From Bacillus sp. CGMCC 1.16541 (lineage in GTDB: Bacteria; Bacillota; Bacilli; Bacillales; Bacillaceae_H): 51,441 bases of DNA. Below are positions 1 to 9,213 of this stretch, piece by piece; position 1 is the stretch's first letter; the number at the start of each line of letters is the position of its first letter. The stretch covers positions 1 through 51,441 of the forward strand of contig NZ_KZ821206.1 in NCBI RefSeq assembly GCF_003184905.1. The letters run 5' to 3'. A program made the translations under genes and the position numbers. The notes under the pieces are model-generated. The model did no database searches, was not told where the DNA came from, and worked only from the letters and a program-made list of their open reading frames with translations.

Positions 1-71
1 ACTATATTATATCAAACTTTTAGTGAAAGTTAAATAATTGAAATAGAGAAAGGAGGGACAAGGTGGAAGTT

Positions 72-197
72 TCAGATACTTGATATGGTACAAAATCTTA
101 CGATTTCAAGTGTACCATACCGTATCTGACGGCAATTCCTCCCCCACTTATCGTTGGGCTACGCCCTTCACACGATTGAAGTAGGGGTATCCTTGCC
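72..197. other. Structured intergenic region: two stacked hairpins
   Basis: No gene is visible in bases 1-336. Two elaborate hairpins sit side by side. The first pairs TCAGATAC (72-79) with GTATCTGA (122-129) and TATGGTACA (84-92) with TGTACCATA (111-119). The second pairs GGCAA (131-135) with TTGCC (193-197), CCCCCACTT (141-149) with AAGTAGGGG (179-187, one mismatch), ATCGT (150-154) with ACGAT (172-176), and GGGC with GCCC around a TAC loop (156-166). Neither ends in a T run, so they are not ordinary terminators. The CCCCCACTT/GAAGTAGGGG arrangement is reminiscent of IS200/IS605-type element ends or their RNA scaffold, but no transposase gene is present, so this is only a suggestion. Confidence 0.45.
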
Positions 198-219
198 GAT
201 TTAAGATGAATATTTCATG

Positions 220-275
220 AAAGGCCCCGTCCATTTCATTCACTTCTTTACTGAATAACCATGGCAGGGGCCTCT
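220..275 (-). terminator. Probable terminator of ppiB
   Basis: AGGCCCC (222-228) pairs with GGGGCCT (267-273), and CCAT (231-234) with ATGG (261-264) extends the stem. Read on the minus strand it lies about 60 bases past the ppiB stop and is followed by TTTCATG, a weak U tract. Confidence 0.55.
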
Positions 276-336
276 TCTATCATGTGAACAACACGATAGG
301 TGTTAACCTTAACGCATTCACATTTTTAACAAATCA

Positions 337-771
337 TTATTCTTCCCAAACTTTAACTTCTTTCATTACATCGCCATTTTTCATCTTTAAGACCGTATCC
401 ATACCTTCTGTTACTTGACCAAACACAGTGTGAACACCATTTAAGTGTGGCTGAGGCTCATGAACGATAAAGAACTGACTACCTCCTGTATCTTTTCCAG
501 CATGTGCCATTGATAAAGAACCTGCAACATGCTTATGAGGATTACCTTCTGTTTCACATTTAATTGAGTAACCTGGTCCACCTGTACCTGTACCTGTTGG
601 ACAACCACCTTGAGATACAAATCCAGGAATCACACGATGGAATGTTAAACCATTATAGAAACCTTCGTTTGCTAATTTTTCGAAGTTTTCAACTGTTCCA
701 GGTGCTTCGTTTTGATATAATTCAATTGAAATCTTTTCGCCATTTTCCATTAAAATGCTTGCTTTTTTCAT
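337..771 (-). CDS. ppiB: Peptidyl-prolyl cis-trans isomerase (cyclophilin type)
   Basis: Cytoplasmic cyclophilin that catalyses proline cis-trans isomerisation during protein folding. The 144-residue product shows the core cyclophilin motifs [20 protein letters not shown] and LNGVHTVFG in the expected order, and its length matches bacterial PpiB. The frame stays open upstream, but the ATG at 771 is preceded by GGAGGG at good spacing and begins [11 protein letters not shown], so the 15-residue upstream extension is rejected. It is divergent from ypuA, the same pairing as in B. subtilis. A hairpin at 220-275 probably ends the transcript. Confidence 0.95.
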   Translation of the reverse strand: MKKASILMENGEKISIELYQNEAPGTVENFEKLANEGFYNGLTFHRVIPGFVSQGGCPTGTGTGGPGYSIKCETEGNPHKHVAGSLSMAHAGKDTGGSQFFIVHEPQPHLNGVHTVFGQVTEGMDTVLKMKNGDVMKEVKVWEE

Positions 772-977
772 TTTATTAACCCTCCAGTGTATGTACTTAA
801 ATACAAAATACTTCATTTATTCTACTATAAATGACACAGTAAATTCAATGTGACAATTTTTTATGAAACTTTTCCTTTACTTATTCGTCTAATAAAGTAT
901 GGACAACATTCACCTATGCTAAAAAGAAATTTTGTACTATAATACGTGTGATGTCCATGTAAAAGGAGGTTACATCA

Positions 978-1856
978 ATGAAGTTGAAATTTAAATCTAT
1001 TATTCTCGCAATAAGTATGACCGCTCTTCTTATCTCTCCAATGAAGAGTTTAGCAGATGCTGCTGAGGGAGATGTCATCATTACACTAGGAGAAAATTTA
1101 ACAGCTGAGCAAAAAGAAACTGTATTAAATAATTTGAATGCTCCTGAGGAAGCACAGATTATCACCGTTTCAAATAAAGAAGAACATGATTATTTAGGGG
1201 ATTATATTCCAAAGGCTCAAATTGGTTCAAAAGCAATCTCATCATCTAGCATCACACTAGGTGCAAAAGATTCTGGTATCAGTGTATCAACGAACAACAT
1301 TCAATGGGTTACAGATGATATGTACATTAATGCATTGATGACTGCTGGTGTGAAAGACGCAGAGATTGAAATTACCTCTCCTGTCCCGGTATCCGGAACA
1401 GCAGCTTTAACTGGTATTATTAAAGCGTACGAAATTCAAACGGATCAAGTGATTCCAGAAGATGTAAAAAAAGTAGCAAACGAAGAAATGGTTCAAACGG
1501 CTAAACTTAGTGATAAAGTCGGAGCTGAAAAAGCAACTGAACTAATGACTCGTGTAAAAGAAGAAATCGCGAAAAACGAGCCACAAACAGAAGAAGATTT
1601 ACGTGCATTAATTGAGCGAATTGCATCAGAACTTGGAATTACATTAACAGATGCAGAATTAGATGCTCTTGTTGATTTCTTTAATAAATTAAAATCAATG
1701 AATATTGATTGGAATCAAGTAAAAGATCAATTAGCCGTCACAAAAGAGAAAGTGACAACCTATCTGCAATCTGAAGAAGGTCAATCATTCCTTCAAAAAT
1801 TAAAAGATTTCCTTCAAAGTTTACTCGATGCAATTCGAGCTATCTTTGGAGCTTAA
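978..1856 (+). CDS. ypuA: Exported DUF1002 family protein YpuA
   Basis: A 292-residue secreted or membrane-surface protein of the DUF1002 (YpuA) family, whose biochemical role is not established. Residues 1-28 form a signal peptide with a basic start, a hydrophobic core and a likely cleavage near SLADA. The body is charged and largely helical, with a hydrophobic segment at the extreme C terminus. The start is preceded by AAAGGAGG at good spacing, and a TATAAT-like -10 lies at 938-943. Position between ppiB and lysA matches B. subtilis. The gene ends in a hairpin shared with lysA. Family assignment is confident; function is unknown. Confidence 0.88.
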   Translation: MKLKFKSIILAISMTALLISPMKSLADAAEGDVIITLGENLTAEQKETVLNNLNAPEEAQIITVSNKEEHDYLGDYIPKAQIGSKAISSSSITLGAKDSGISVSTNNIQWVTDDMYINALMTAGVKDAEIEITSPVPVSGTAALTGIIKAYEIQTDQVIPEDVKKVANEEMVQTAKLSDKVGAEKATELMTRVKEEIAKNEPQTEEDLRALIERIASELGITLTDAELDALVDFFNKLKSMNIDWNQVKDQLAVTKEKVTTYLQSEEGQSFLQKLKDFLQSLLDAIRAIFGA

Positions 1857-1887
1857 TAAAAAAAGCTGACCGAGGTCAGCTTTTTTA
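1857..1887. terminator. Bidirectional terminator between ypuA and lysA
   Basis: AAAAAGCTGAC pairs with GTCAGCTTTTT around a short loop. A runs on one side and T runs on the other let it serve both convergent genes. It overlaps the last bases of lysA. Confidence 0.9.
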
Positions 1888-3204
1888 TTTCTTGATTGAG
1901 ATTTGATAACGTAAATCATTTTTTATAATATCTTCATATGTCTCACGCTTTACGACTAACTGAGCTTCTCCATCTTCTACAAATACAACGGCTGGTTTTG
2001 TTAAACGATTATAATGACTGGCCATTGAATATCCGTAAGCGCCTGTACAGAAAACAGCTAATAAGTCACCAGGTTGTGCAGTTGGTAATGATAAGTCCCA
2101 AATCAACATGTCTCCTGATTCACAGCATTTCCCAGCGATTGACACAACTTCATCAGCAGCTTCGTTTAGACGATTAGCTAGAGCTGCTTCATATTTCGCT
2201 TGATATAAAGCTGGACGAATATTATCATTCATTCCTCCATCAATCGCTACATATTCACGTATGTTTGGAACATGCTTTCGAGAACCGATTGAATAAAGAG
2301 TCGTACCAGCATCTCCAACTAGTGAACGACCTGGCTCGATCCAGATTTCTGGCATCGGTACGTCTAGTTCTACCACTTGCTTTTTCACTTCATCAATAAT
2401 GACTTCTACATATTGTCCCACTGGAATTGGTGTGTCTTCACTCGTATAGCGAATTCCAAACCCTCCACCTAGGTTTAATACCTCTGGCGTATAATTTAAT
2501 TGTTGCTTCCACTCACTCATTTTCGTAAATAATTTTTGAGTAGCCATGACAAAACCCGTCGTCTCAAAAATTTGAGAACCAATATGACAGTGAATTCCTA
2601 GTAAATGAAGCCCTTCAAATGCTAATGCTTGTTGAACCGCTTTGTCTGCCTGCCCATTTTGTAAATCAAACCCAAATTTTGAGTCTTCTTGACCTGTTAA
2701 AATATAATTATGAGTGTGCGCTTCAATTCCTGGTGTTAATCGTAGTAAAATTGGCGTTGTTTTTTGATAACGTTGACTAATTTCATTCAATAAGTCTAAT
2801 TCATAAAAGTTATCAACAACAATACAGCCAATATTCGCTTCAATTGCCATCTCAAGTTCCTGACGACTTTTATTATTTCCATGAAAATGAATACGTTCTA
2901 CTGGAAAATCTGCTGCTAACGCTGTATATAGTTCCCCACCTGATACAACATCTAATGACAATCCTTCATCCTGAACAAGTTGAACCATTGCAATTGTAGA
3001 AAAAGCTTTACTTGCATAAGCCACTTGTGCTTTCACGTTTTGCTTATCAAATACTTCTTTAAATTCACGTGCTCGTTGACGAATTAATTCTACGTCATAG
3101 ACATACAAAGGTGTACCAAATTCATTCGCTAGATCGACTGTATCCACTCCACCGATTTCGAGATGTCCTTTGTCATTTACTTTACTGGTTCCATGCAAAA
3201 ACAT
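1885..3204 (-). CDS. lysA: Diaminopimelate decarboxylase
   Basis: PLP enzyme that decarboxylates meso-diaminopimelate to L-lysine, the last step of lysine synthesis. The 439-residue protein has the usual length. The PLP lysine is K66 in AYASKAF, the phosphate-binding loop is GGGFGIRY near residue 245, and the dimer-partner active-site cysteine motif CESGD lies in the C-terminal third. It follows the spoVA operon as in B. subtilis, but a terminator at 3237-3273 separates it from spoVAF. In spores the pathway intermediate also feeds dipicolinate, which may explain the conserved neighbourhood (inference). Confidence 0.96.
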   Translation of the reverse strand: MFLHGTSKVNDKGHLEIGGVDTVDLANEFGTPLYVYDVELIRQRAREFKEVFDKQNVKAQVAYASKAFSTIAMVQLVQDEGLSLDVVSGGELYTALAADFPVERIHFHGNNKSRQELEMAIEANIGCIVVDNFYELDLLNEISQRYQKTTPILLRLTPGIEAHTHNYILTGQEDSKFGFDLQNGQADKAVQQALAFEGLHLLGIHCHIGSQIFETTGFVMATQKLFTKMSEWKQQLNYTPEVLNLGGGFGIRYTSEDTPIPVGQYVEVIIDEVKKQVVELDVPMPEIWIEPGRSLVGDAGTTLYSIGSRKHVPNIREYVAIDGGMNDNIRPALYQAKYEAALANRLNEAADEVVSIAGKCCESGDMLIWDLSLPTAQPGDLLAVFCTGAYGYSMASHYNRLTKPAVVFVEDGEAQLVVKRETYEDIIKNDLRYQISIKK

Positions 3205-3236
3205 TGTCCTACCTCGTTCCCTTTATTTAATCTTGT

Positions 3237-3273
3237 AAAAAAGACAGCTAGCAGCTCATCGCTGATAACTGTC
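3237..3273 (-). terminator. Terminator of the spoVA operon
   Basis: GACAG (3243-3247) pairs with CTGTC (3269-3273), with an inner CAGC/GCTG pairing. Read on the minus strand it is followed by TTTTTT. It lies between spoVAF and lysA. Confidence 0.8.
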
Positions 3274-3345
3274 TATAATTTATCACTTTACTTAATTAAA
3301 ACAAATCTATCATAACTCTTAGCCTGTTGCAACCACATTCTTACA

Positions 3346-4827
3346 TTATTGTTTAGCAGGCTGACGATCTTTATTTTGCGGATGTATAATGCTTGGACGA
3401 GCTGTTGCTCCAGGAACAGATGTGCGAATAAAGATCTGCCACATCGCTTTCGGATTGAATGGAATAAACGGCCATAAATAAGGTGTGTTTAATGATTTTG
3501 TTTTCGCTAAAAATAAAATATATAGCGTAACAACAATCACAAAACCTGGCGTATGGAATAAAGCGACACCAATAAGTAACGCCAATCGTACCATTTTATG
3601 TGCAATAGCCAATTCATAGCTTGGTGTTGCAAACGATCCAATTGCAGCAATTGCTACATATAAGATCACTTCAGGAACAAAAAGTCCTACATCAATGGCG
3701 ATTTGACCAATTAAGGCTGCGGCGATAAGACCCATTGCGGTTGCCAACGGTGTTGGAGTATGAATGGCGGCCATCCTCAGAAATTCAATCCCTATATCCG
3801 CTAAAAAGATTTGAACAACTGTTGGAATATTCGTTTGTTCATTGGGTCCAATAAATTGTAGATTCGGTGGTAATAATTGTGGTTCTAATACAAACAACAA
3901 CCATAGTGGTAACAAAAACACCGATGCCATAATCCCCAGAAAACGTACCCATCTAATAAAGGTCCCTACAGCTGGTGCTTGACGATATTCTTCAGCATGC
4001 TGAACATGATGAAAAAAAGTTGTAGGTGTAATGATGACACTTGGTGAAGTATCCGTAATGACAATTACGTGTCCTTCTAACAAATGAGTTGCCGCCGTAT
4101 CCGGGCGTTCTGTGTATCGGACTAACGGAAAAGGGTTAAACCCTTGCTTAAGCATAAACTCTTCGACTGATTTATCTGCCATGGGTAAACCATCGATTTT
4201 AATAGAGGTAATTTCATTTGTCACGAGTTCAACGAGACCTGGATCTGCGATACCATCAATGTAGCCAATCGCAACATCCATTTTTGATCGTTCACCTACT
4301 TTATGAATTTCAAAGCGTAGTCGACCATCACGAATGCGTCGACGTGTTAAAGCTGTATTAATAATGATATTTTCCGTGTATCCATCACGCGCTCCACGAA
4401 TTACTTTTTCTGTGTCTGCTTCCTGCGGCTGTCTTCCTGGATACATACGAACATCGACTTCAAATCCTTCTTCTTCTCCATCGATAATCACAAAAATGAG
4501 ACCAGATAAGACTGTATCCATTCCCTCTTCAAGTGTTTTAAGTGGTTTGACTTGTTGGTGAATCAATCGATTTTCGACAATGCTTTTTAACTTCGCTTTT
4601 TCTACTTCATTATCATTAATTTGAACAAGTACTTTTGCGATCTCAATAATATATGCACTATCACAAAGGCCCGTTACGTAGTACATATGTACTTCACGAT
4701 CTAAAATCATTAATTTTCTTGCACCAACATCAAAGCTTGTAATCATACTTGCATTTTTTTTAAACCACTCATCATTTTGTCTAATCTTTGGATAAATCTT
4801 TGTCTTTTGCTCCGTCTCTTGTGCCAT
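3346..4827 (-). CDS. spoVAF: Stage V sporulation protein AF (GerA-type membrane protein)
   Basis: Last gene of the spoVA operon. SpoVAF resembles the A subunits of GerA germinant receptors: a cytoplasmic N-terminal half (GerA family motifs such as [13 protein letters not shown] and [12 protein letters not shown]), then membrane segments from about residue 290 ([20 protein letters not shown]), and the family stretch [21 protein letters not shown]. In the spore inner membrane it is thought to aid dipicolinic acid release during germination. I start it at ATG 4827, eight bases after AAGGAG, rather than at the GTG three codons upstream. It overlaps spoVAEA by about 47 bases, so the two are probably translationally coupled. 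Confidence 0.93.
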   Translation of the reverse strand: MAQETEQKTKIYPKIRQNDEWFKKNASMITSFDVGARKLMILDREVHMYYVTGLCDSAYIIEIAKVLVQINDNEVEKAKLKSIVENRLIHQQVKPLKTLEEGMDTVLSGLIFVIIDGEEEGFEVDVRMYPGRQPQEADTEKVIRGARDGYTENIIINTALTRRRIRDGRLRFEIHKVGERSKMDVAIGYIDGIADPGLVELVTNEITSIKIDGLPMADKSVEEFMLKQGFNPFPLVRYTERPDTAATHLLEGHVIVITDTSPSVIITPTTFFHHVQHAEEYRQAPAVGTFIRWVRFLGIMASVFLLPLWLLFVLEPQLLPPNLQFIGPNEQTNIPTVVQIFLADIGIEFLRMAAIHTPTPLATAMGLIAAALIGQIAIDVGLFVPEVILYVAIAAIGSFATPSYELAIAHKMVRLALLIGVALFHTPGFVIVVTLYILFLAKTKSLNTPYLWPFIPFNPKAMWQIFIRTSVPGATARPSIIHPQNKDRQPAKQ

Positions 4828-5392
4828 AAAACCCACTCCTTTCTAAAATAATCTGTGTTGCTTTTTCTGTAATGGGGCAACCATATTTCGGGTGATCCAT
4901 TCTTGCCATTTTTCCAATATCTCCTACACCTACAATGATAGGAACATCTAATTCATCTAAACAGTAAACGGTATCACCATTTATTCTTCCAATTTCCAAC
5001 TCTTGAATACCACTTTTATCTACACCGTGCTCTGTTAATTCTCCAAATCGATCCACACTCACATCTACTCTTGTCCACTCATTTTGATGAGTTTTGGAAG
5101 CAACAGCAATGACACCTAACACAGATATGTGCTTATGATTTGCCACATGCATTAACGCCTGCTCTCCAGGTCCTTCACCCAAAAAACCACTATCATCAAA
5201 CATTACAAATACTGGATCATGTGGGGTTTGGAAAATAAACTTCACAATTTGCTCTCCTGTTAATCTTGTTGGATTACCTTGTGATTTTGAGATACAGCGT
5301 CCCCCCACTTTTTTAGCAACATATTCAACTGCTTTTCTTGCATATTCATCACCATCTGTTACTAAAATGACCCGCTTTTTTTCCATTTTCAT
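4781..5392 (-). CDS. spoVAEA: Stage V sporulation protein AEA
   Basis: A soluble 203-residue SpoVA component, the usual length for SpoVAEA, with conserved segments [21 protein letters not shown] near the N terminus, [16 protein letters not shown] in the middle and [14 protein letters not shown] near the end. It belongs to the complex that moves calcium dipicolinate into the forespore and out during germination. Its start lies four bases past the spoVAEB stop with little Shine-Dalgarno of its own, suggesting coupling, and its end overlaps spoVAF. Confidence 0.93.
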   Translation of the reverse strand: MKMEKKRVILVTDGDEYARKAVEYVAKKVGGRCISKSQGNPTRLTGEQIVKFIFQTPHDPVFVMFDDSGFLGEGPGEQALMHVANHKHISVLGVIAVASKTHQNEWTRVDVSVDRFGELTEHGVDKSGIQELEIGRINGDTVYCLDELDVPIIVGVGDIGKMARMDHPKYGCPITEKATQIILERSGFYGTRDGAKDKDLSKD

Positions 5393-5396
5393 TCAC

Positions 5397-5747
5397 TTAT
5401 CCCTTCGGCTTAAAAATAAGTGCAATAATGAATGCAAATAAAATAGCTGATGAAATCCCAGCAGATGTTAATTCAAAAATCCCCATTGCAATTCCAATAA
5501 ATCCGTGCTCTTCCGATTGCGCCATCGCTCCGTGTAATAAAGAATGACCAAAACTTGTAATCGGAACAGTAGCACCTGCTCCTGCAAATTCAATAAATTT
5601 GTCATAAATTCCAAATCCATCAAGAACGGCTCCTGTCACCACAAATGAACTCATTACATGTGCCGGTGTTAACTTTGCGAAATCTAATAGAAGCTGACCA
5701 ATAATACAGATTGCTCCTCCCACAACAAAAGCAATGACGTAATCCAC
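5397..5747 (-). CDS. spoVAEB: Stage V sporulation protein AEB
   Basis: A small 116-residue integral membrane protein of the SpoVAC/SpoVAE family with about four hydrophobic segments. It carries the family signature [13 protein letters not shown] and the conserved glycine-rich turn [18 protein letters not shown], also seen in SpoVAC here. The start is GTG at 5747, immediately after the spoVAD stop and downstream of AGGAGGAGG. It forms part of the inner-membrane dipicolinate channel. Confidence 0.93.
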   Translation of the reverse strand: MDYVIAFVVGGAICIIGQLLLDFAKLTPAHVMSSFVVTGAVLDGFGIYDKFIEFAGAGATVPITSFGHSLLHGAMAQSEEHGFIGIAMGIFELTSAGISSAILFAFIIALIFKPKG

Positions 5748-6764
5748 TTACATTCCTCCTCCTACGTGCTCCATAACAACTCCGTGAGCGATTGTTGGAA
5801 TGGATTCTTTTTGTTGAACCATTGTGGGATTTAAAAGCGCCCCTGTCGCTACAACAAAAATCTTTTTTAATTTCCCTTTTATTAATTCATTTATAATGTG
5901 TCCATACGTAACAACTGCTGAACACCCACATCCACTTCCCCCTGCAAACACATGTTGATCTGGACGATACACCATTAGTCCACAATCATTATGATTGTTT
6001 GATACATCATATCCTTCATCTTTTAACAATTGCTTTAAGATAGGACTACCCACTCCCGATAAGTCTCCTGTTAAAATCAAATCATAATCTGATGGTTGTC
6101 TATTTAAGTCAATGAAATGTTGTTGAATGGTATCAGCTGCTGCTGGTGCCATCGCTGACCCCATATCAAATGGATCTTTAATTCCATAATCAGCAACCTT
6201 CCCAATGGTTGCAGCTGTCAACTTTACTAATCCTTTATTTTTAGAAATTAAAGCTGTTCCCGCTCCAGTAATGGTAGAAGTAGCTGTATCGGGTTTTTGT
6301 CCTCCATACTCTGTTGGATAACGAAATTGTCGTTCAGCGGTAGCATTATGACTACTAGCAGATGCTAAGACGTGATTAGCAAATCCAGCATCGACAAGAG
6401 CAGCACCTGTTGCTAATGTTTCCATCGATGTCGAGCACGCACCAAACATACCTAAAAAGGGAATTTGATGATGCCGTGCAACAAAATTAGCTGTGACATT
6501 TTGATTTAACAAATCACCAGCTAAAAATAAATCAACGTCTTCATACGTCAAGTTGACCTTGTTTATACAAGTATCAATGGATTCCTTCATTAATTTTCTT
6601 TCTGCAAGCTCCCAATTATCCGCATCACAATGAAGATCCTTATGAGTAATATCATATGTATGACCAAGTGGACCGTCCGCTTCTTTTGGTCCTACAGCTG
6701 TACCTGTTGACGCAATGAAAATGTCATGTTCATATACCCATGTTTGCTTTCCAACTTTTCGCAT
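5748..6764 (-). CDS. spoVAD: Stage V sporulation protein AD (dipicolinate-binding)
   Basis: A 338-residue thiolase-fold protein. In the family it binds dipicolinic acid directly and is held on the outer face of the spore inner membrane by partner SpoVA proteins. Visible family marks are GTAVGPKEADGPLGHTYD, the central FGACSTSMETLATGAAL with the position equivalent to a thiolase cysteine, and FAGGSGCGCSAVVTYG near the end. The length matches the family. It is packed tightly in the operon, 17 bases after spoVAC and directly abutting spoVAEB. Confidence 0.95.
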   Translation of the reverse strand: MRKVGKQTWVYEHDIFIASTGTAVGPKEADGPLGHTYDITHKDLHCDADNWELAERKLMKESIDTCINKVNLTYEDVDLFLAGDLLNQNVTANFVARHHQIPFLGMFGACSTSMETLATGAALVDAGFANHVLASASSHNATAERQFRYPTEYGGQKPDTATSTITGAGTALISKNKGLVKLTAATIGKVADYGIKDPFDMGSAMAPAAADTIQQHFIDLNRQPSDYDLILTGDLSGVGSPILKQLLKDEGYDVSNNHNDCGLMVYRPDQHVFAGGSGCGCSAVVTYGHIINELIKGKLKKIFVVATGALLNPTMVQQKESIPTIAHGVVMEHVGGGM

Positions 6765-6781
6765 TTATACCCTTCCTTTCA

Positions 6782-7240
6782 TCACCAAAGTAAATGCAAT
6801 GTATAGCGAACAATTCCTACAACGTATGCTGCAACTACTCCAAACACGATAACGTTACCAGCTAGTTTAAACATATTAGTTGCTACCCCAAGTACAATTC
6901 CTTCACTTTTGTGTTCTAACGCAGCACTTGTCATCGAGTTAGCAAACCCTGTAACAGGAACAGCAGAACCAGCACCTGCAAATTGACCAATCTTATCGTA
7001 TACTCCTATTCCCGTTAAAATAGCTGAGATTAAAATAAGCGTAGCGACGGTTGGGTTACCGGCATTTTTTTCACTAAAATCAAAGAATGCAATATAAAAA
7101 TTTTGAATTGCCTCGCCAATGGTACAAATGATTCCTCCTACTATAAATGCCTTTATACAGTTTGATACATAAGGTGGCTTTGGTTGAAAGGGTTTAATAT
7201 TTTCCTTGTAATTATCTTTTAATTTTTGCTGCTTTGCCAT
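6782..7240 (-). CDS. spoVAC: Stage V sporulation protein AC (channel subunit)
   Basis: A 152-residue membrane protein with a lysine-rich cytoplasmic N terminus (first 30 residues), then four hydrophobic stretches. The conserved turn QFAGAGSAVPVTGFANS is shared with SpoVAEB. SpoVAC is known in Bacillus as a mechanosensitive channel that contributes to dipicolinate efflux. ATG 7240 is preceded by GGAGGT at eight bases. Confidence 0.94.
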   Translation of the reverse strand: MAKQQKLKDNYKENIKPFQPKPPYVSNCIKAFIVGGIICTIGEAIQNFYIAFFDFSEKNAGNPTVATLILISAILTGIGVYDKIGQFAGAGSAVPVTGFANSMTSAALEHKSEGIVLGVATNMFKLAGNVIVFGVVAAYVVGIVRYTLHLLW

Positions 7241-7257
7241 GGATGTTTACCTCCTTC

Positions 7258-7680
7258 TCATTGATCAACAAAATAGATCCAGTGAAACAAAGACCCAAAT
7301 ACTTTTCCTAATACAATAGCCATCAACAAGATGACAATCTTATCGGCAATACCAATTCTCTTTGCCAAAATAGGCAAAACATTTAACACTTCTGTTAAAG
7401 CCGCTGCTAGCATTCCAATAAATGTTCCACTTGCTAATCCAACAAACATAATAATAATGACAGGCAATCCCCATTTATAATCATGAAGAGCAGCCCATCC
7501 ACCTAATACTGCACCACTAATCACCGCCCACTCATACGCTTGGATATATTTCATTGTTTTCGTCAGCTGCATGAGTCTTGGAATGATACCTAATACTGTT
7601 AAAAAAGCGACGAAACCACCACCTACTGCAAGACCTCCTGCAAATCCTATTAAAATGGTTAGCAGTATGTTAGCGATCAT
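7258..7680 (-). CDS. spoVAB: Stage V sporulation protein AB
   Basis: A 140-residue very hydrophobic protein with four or five membrane segments, the length expected for SpoVAB. Characteristic stretches include FAGGLAVGGGFVAFLTVLG near the N terminus and EWAVISGAVLGGW in the middle. It overlaps the end of spoVAA by 11 bases, which implies translational coupling. Its specific role in the SpoVA complex is not defined; it is required for dipicolinate uptake in B. subtilis. Confidence 0.93.
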   Translation of the reverse strand: MIANILLTILIGFAGGLAVGGGFVAFLTVLGIIPRLMQLTKTMKYIQAYEWAVISGAVLGGWAALHDYKWGLPVIIIMFVGLASGTFIGMLAAALTEVLNVLPILAKRIGIADKIVILLMAIVLGKVFGSLFHWIYFVDQ

Positions 7681-8296
7681 CGATATGCATCATACTTTCT
7701 TTATTTTCATTCATGATGACATATTGATCTAAGTCTTGTTGGTAATTAAACATTTCTACTTCAAGAGGGCTTGGTTCTTCATTAATTCTTTTTCGAAACA
7801 AATGGTTAAAGAATAAAACCATCCCCAACCCTAACCCTATAGAATACGGTATTTGCAATAGTAGTGGCTTTTCATCTCTTATTCCTGTGAGCATATAAAA
7901 GATTTTTTGATGAACTTCTCGCATGCTAACATCTTCATGAAAATTCATAATAGCTAGTGAAGCACCTATGAATAATAGAAGCCAAACGGCCACAAAAAGA
8001 GGAAAAGAATAACTTGTCTTTTTATAGACGACTTCTACAATTGTTTGAGACGGGCCCACTGTTTGAATTGTAAGATTGTCAATTTGATGATTTAAACGTT
8101 GTATCACCTTCATTATGTCGATAATGACAATGTTTTTGTCACTCATATTTATGCGATGAATGACTGTGTTTTCAATTTCTTGCTTAATCTTTTCGTCAGC
8201 GATAATCATTGCAATTTGACCTACTAAAACAGTTTCATTCGGATGAACTTGCACACGATGCCTCATGCGCAAATAAACGGTTTGTTCCACAATCAT
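7670..8296 (-). CDS. spoVAA: Stage V sporulation protein AA
   Basis: First gene of the seven-gene spoVA operon. The 208-residue product has a soluble N-terminal domain (VYLRMRHRVQVHPNETVLVG) and two membrane segments at about residues 103-118 and 147-164, as in SpoVAA. I choose ATG 8296 over the adjoining GTG 8299 because GAGG is closer to normal spacing. A sigma-G type promoter lies 35-65 bases upstream, consistent with expression in the late forespore. Confidence 0.92.
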   Translation of the reverse strand: MIVEQTVYLRMRHRVQVHPNETVLVGQIAMIIADEKIKQEIENTVIHRINMSDKNIVIIDIMKVIQRLNHQIDNLTIQTVGPSQTIVEVVYKKTSYSFPLFVAVWLLLFIGASLAIMNFHEDVSMREVHQKIFYMLTGIRDEKPLLLQIPYSIGLGLGMVLFFNHLFRKRINEEPSPLEVEMFNYQQDLDQYVIMNENKESMMHIDDR

Positions 8297-8330
8297 CACA
8301 CCTCAAAAATCGTTATCACCCTTGTATGTG

Positions 8331-8361
8331 TAGTATGTATTTCCTTCCAGTATCTAATGCA
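8331..8361 (-). promoter_or_regulatory. Sigma-G/sigma-F type promoter of the spoVA operon
   Basis: On the minus strand a TGCATT -35 element (8356-8361) is followed by an 18-base spacer and CATACTA (8331-8337). The -10 matches the forespore sigma-G consensus exactly and the -35 fits apart from its last base. It points into spoVAA. Confidence 0.75.
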
Positions 8362-8393
8362 ACAGTTGATCATCCATTAATTACCATAAAAAC

Positions 8394-8443
8394 CTAAAAA
8401 AAAAGTGTCACAAAAAACAAAATTGTTTTTTGTGACACTTTTT
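8394..8443 (-). terminator. Strong terminator after sigF
   Basis: A perfect 17-base stem, AAAGTGTCACAAAAAAC (8402-8418) with its complement at 8425-8441, has a six-base loop. It is followed on the minus strand by nine T residues and directly follows the sigF stop codon, insulating spoIIA from spoVA. Confidence 0.92.
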
Positions 8444-9200
8444 ACCCTTCCATGCGGGCTTTCATTTGTTTAAGAATTTTCTTTTCGAGCCTTGATACTT
8501 GTACTTGTGAGATGCCTAACCGGGATGCGACTTCTGATTGAGTTTGATCTTTATAGTATCGTAAGTAGACAATTAAACGTTCACGATCATCTAATCCTTC
8601 TATTGCTTCTTTCAACGCAATTTTATCAAACCACCTTGTTTCTTGATGATCCGCAATTTGGTCTAATAAAGTAATAGGGTCTCCATCATTTTCATAAACC
8701 GTTTCATGAATTGAAGATGGTGCACGATTCGCCTCTTGTGCTAATACCACTTCTTCAGGTGATAAATCTAAGTATTCTGCGACTTCAGCAACAGTAGGTA
8801 CTCTTCCTAAACTTTTCGAAAGTTCATCTTTCGCCTTTCGAATTTTATTACTCATTTCCTTTAATGAACGACTAACTTTCACTGTGCCATCGTCGCGGAT
8901 AAAGCGTTGAATTTCACCAATGATCATCGGTACCGCATAAGTTGAAAATTTAACATCATAGGAAAGGTCAAATTTATCAACAGACTTCAACAAACCAATT
9001 GACCCGATTTGAAACAGATCATCTGGCTCATACCCTCGGTTAATAAATCGCTGAACCACTGACCAGACTAATCGCATATTTTTTTGAACAATCGTATCTC
9101 TTGCCTGTTGATCACCTTGTTGACTACGCTTAATTAACTCTTTTACTTCACTATCTTTTAAATAACTTTCGCTCTTATCATGTTTGACCTCCACATCCAT
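8442..9200 (-). CDS. sigF: RNA polymerase sporulation sigma factor SigF
   Basis: First forespore-specific sigma factor. The 252-residue protein has sigma-70 region 2 (DLFQIGSIGLLKSVDKFD, then KFSTYAVPMIIGEIQRFIRD), region 3 (VPTVAEVAEYLDLSPEEV) and region 4 with a helix-turn-helix (TQSEVASRLGISQVQVSRLE). It is held inactive by SpoIIAB, encoded just upstream. The ATG at 9200 follows AGGGAGA at eight bases; the in-frame TTG two codons earlier is rejected. It is the third gene of the spoIIA operon, followed by a strong terminator. Confidence 0.97.
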   Translation of the reverse strand: MDVEVKHDKSESYLKDSEVKELIKRSQQGDQQARDTIVQKNMRLVWSVVQRFINRGYEPDDLFQIGSIGLLKSVDKFDLSYDVKFSTYAVPMIIGEIQRFIRDDGTVKVSRSLKEMSNKIRKAKDELSKSLGRVPTVAEVAEYLDLSPEEVVLAQEANRAPSSIHETVYENDGDPITLLDQIADHQETRWFDKIALKEAIEGLDDRERLIVYLRYYKDQTQSEVASRLGISQVQVSRLEKKILKQMKARMEG

Positions 9201-9213
9201 AGGCAAGTCTCCC

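Noticed and set aside
914-1165. Minus-strand open frame opposite the start of ypuA
   Set aside because: Shadow of ypuA: it is antisense to the signal peptide region and has no supporting start signal.
3346-8296. Possible germination receptor operon rather than spoVA
   Set aside because: SpoVAF resembles GerA subunits, but the complete AA-AB-AC-AD-AEB-AEA-AF order identifies spoVA.
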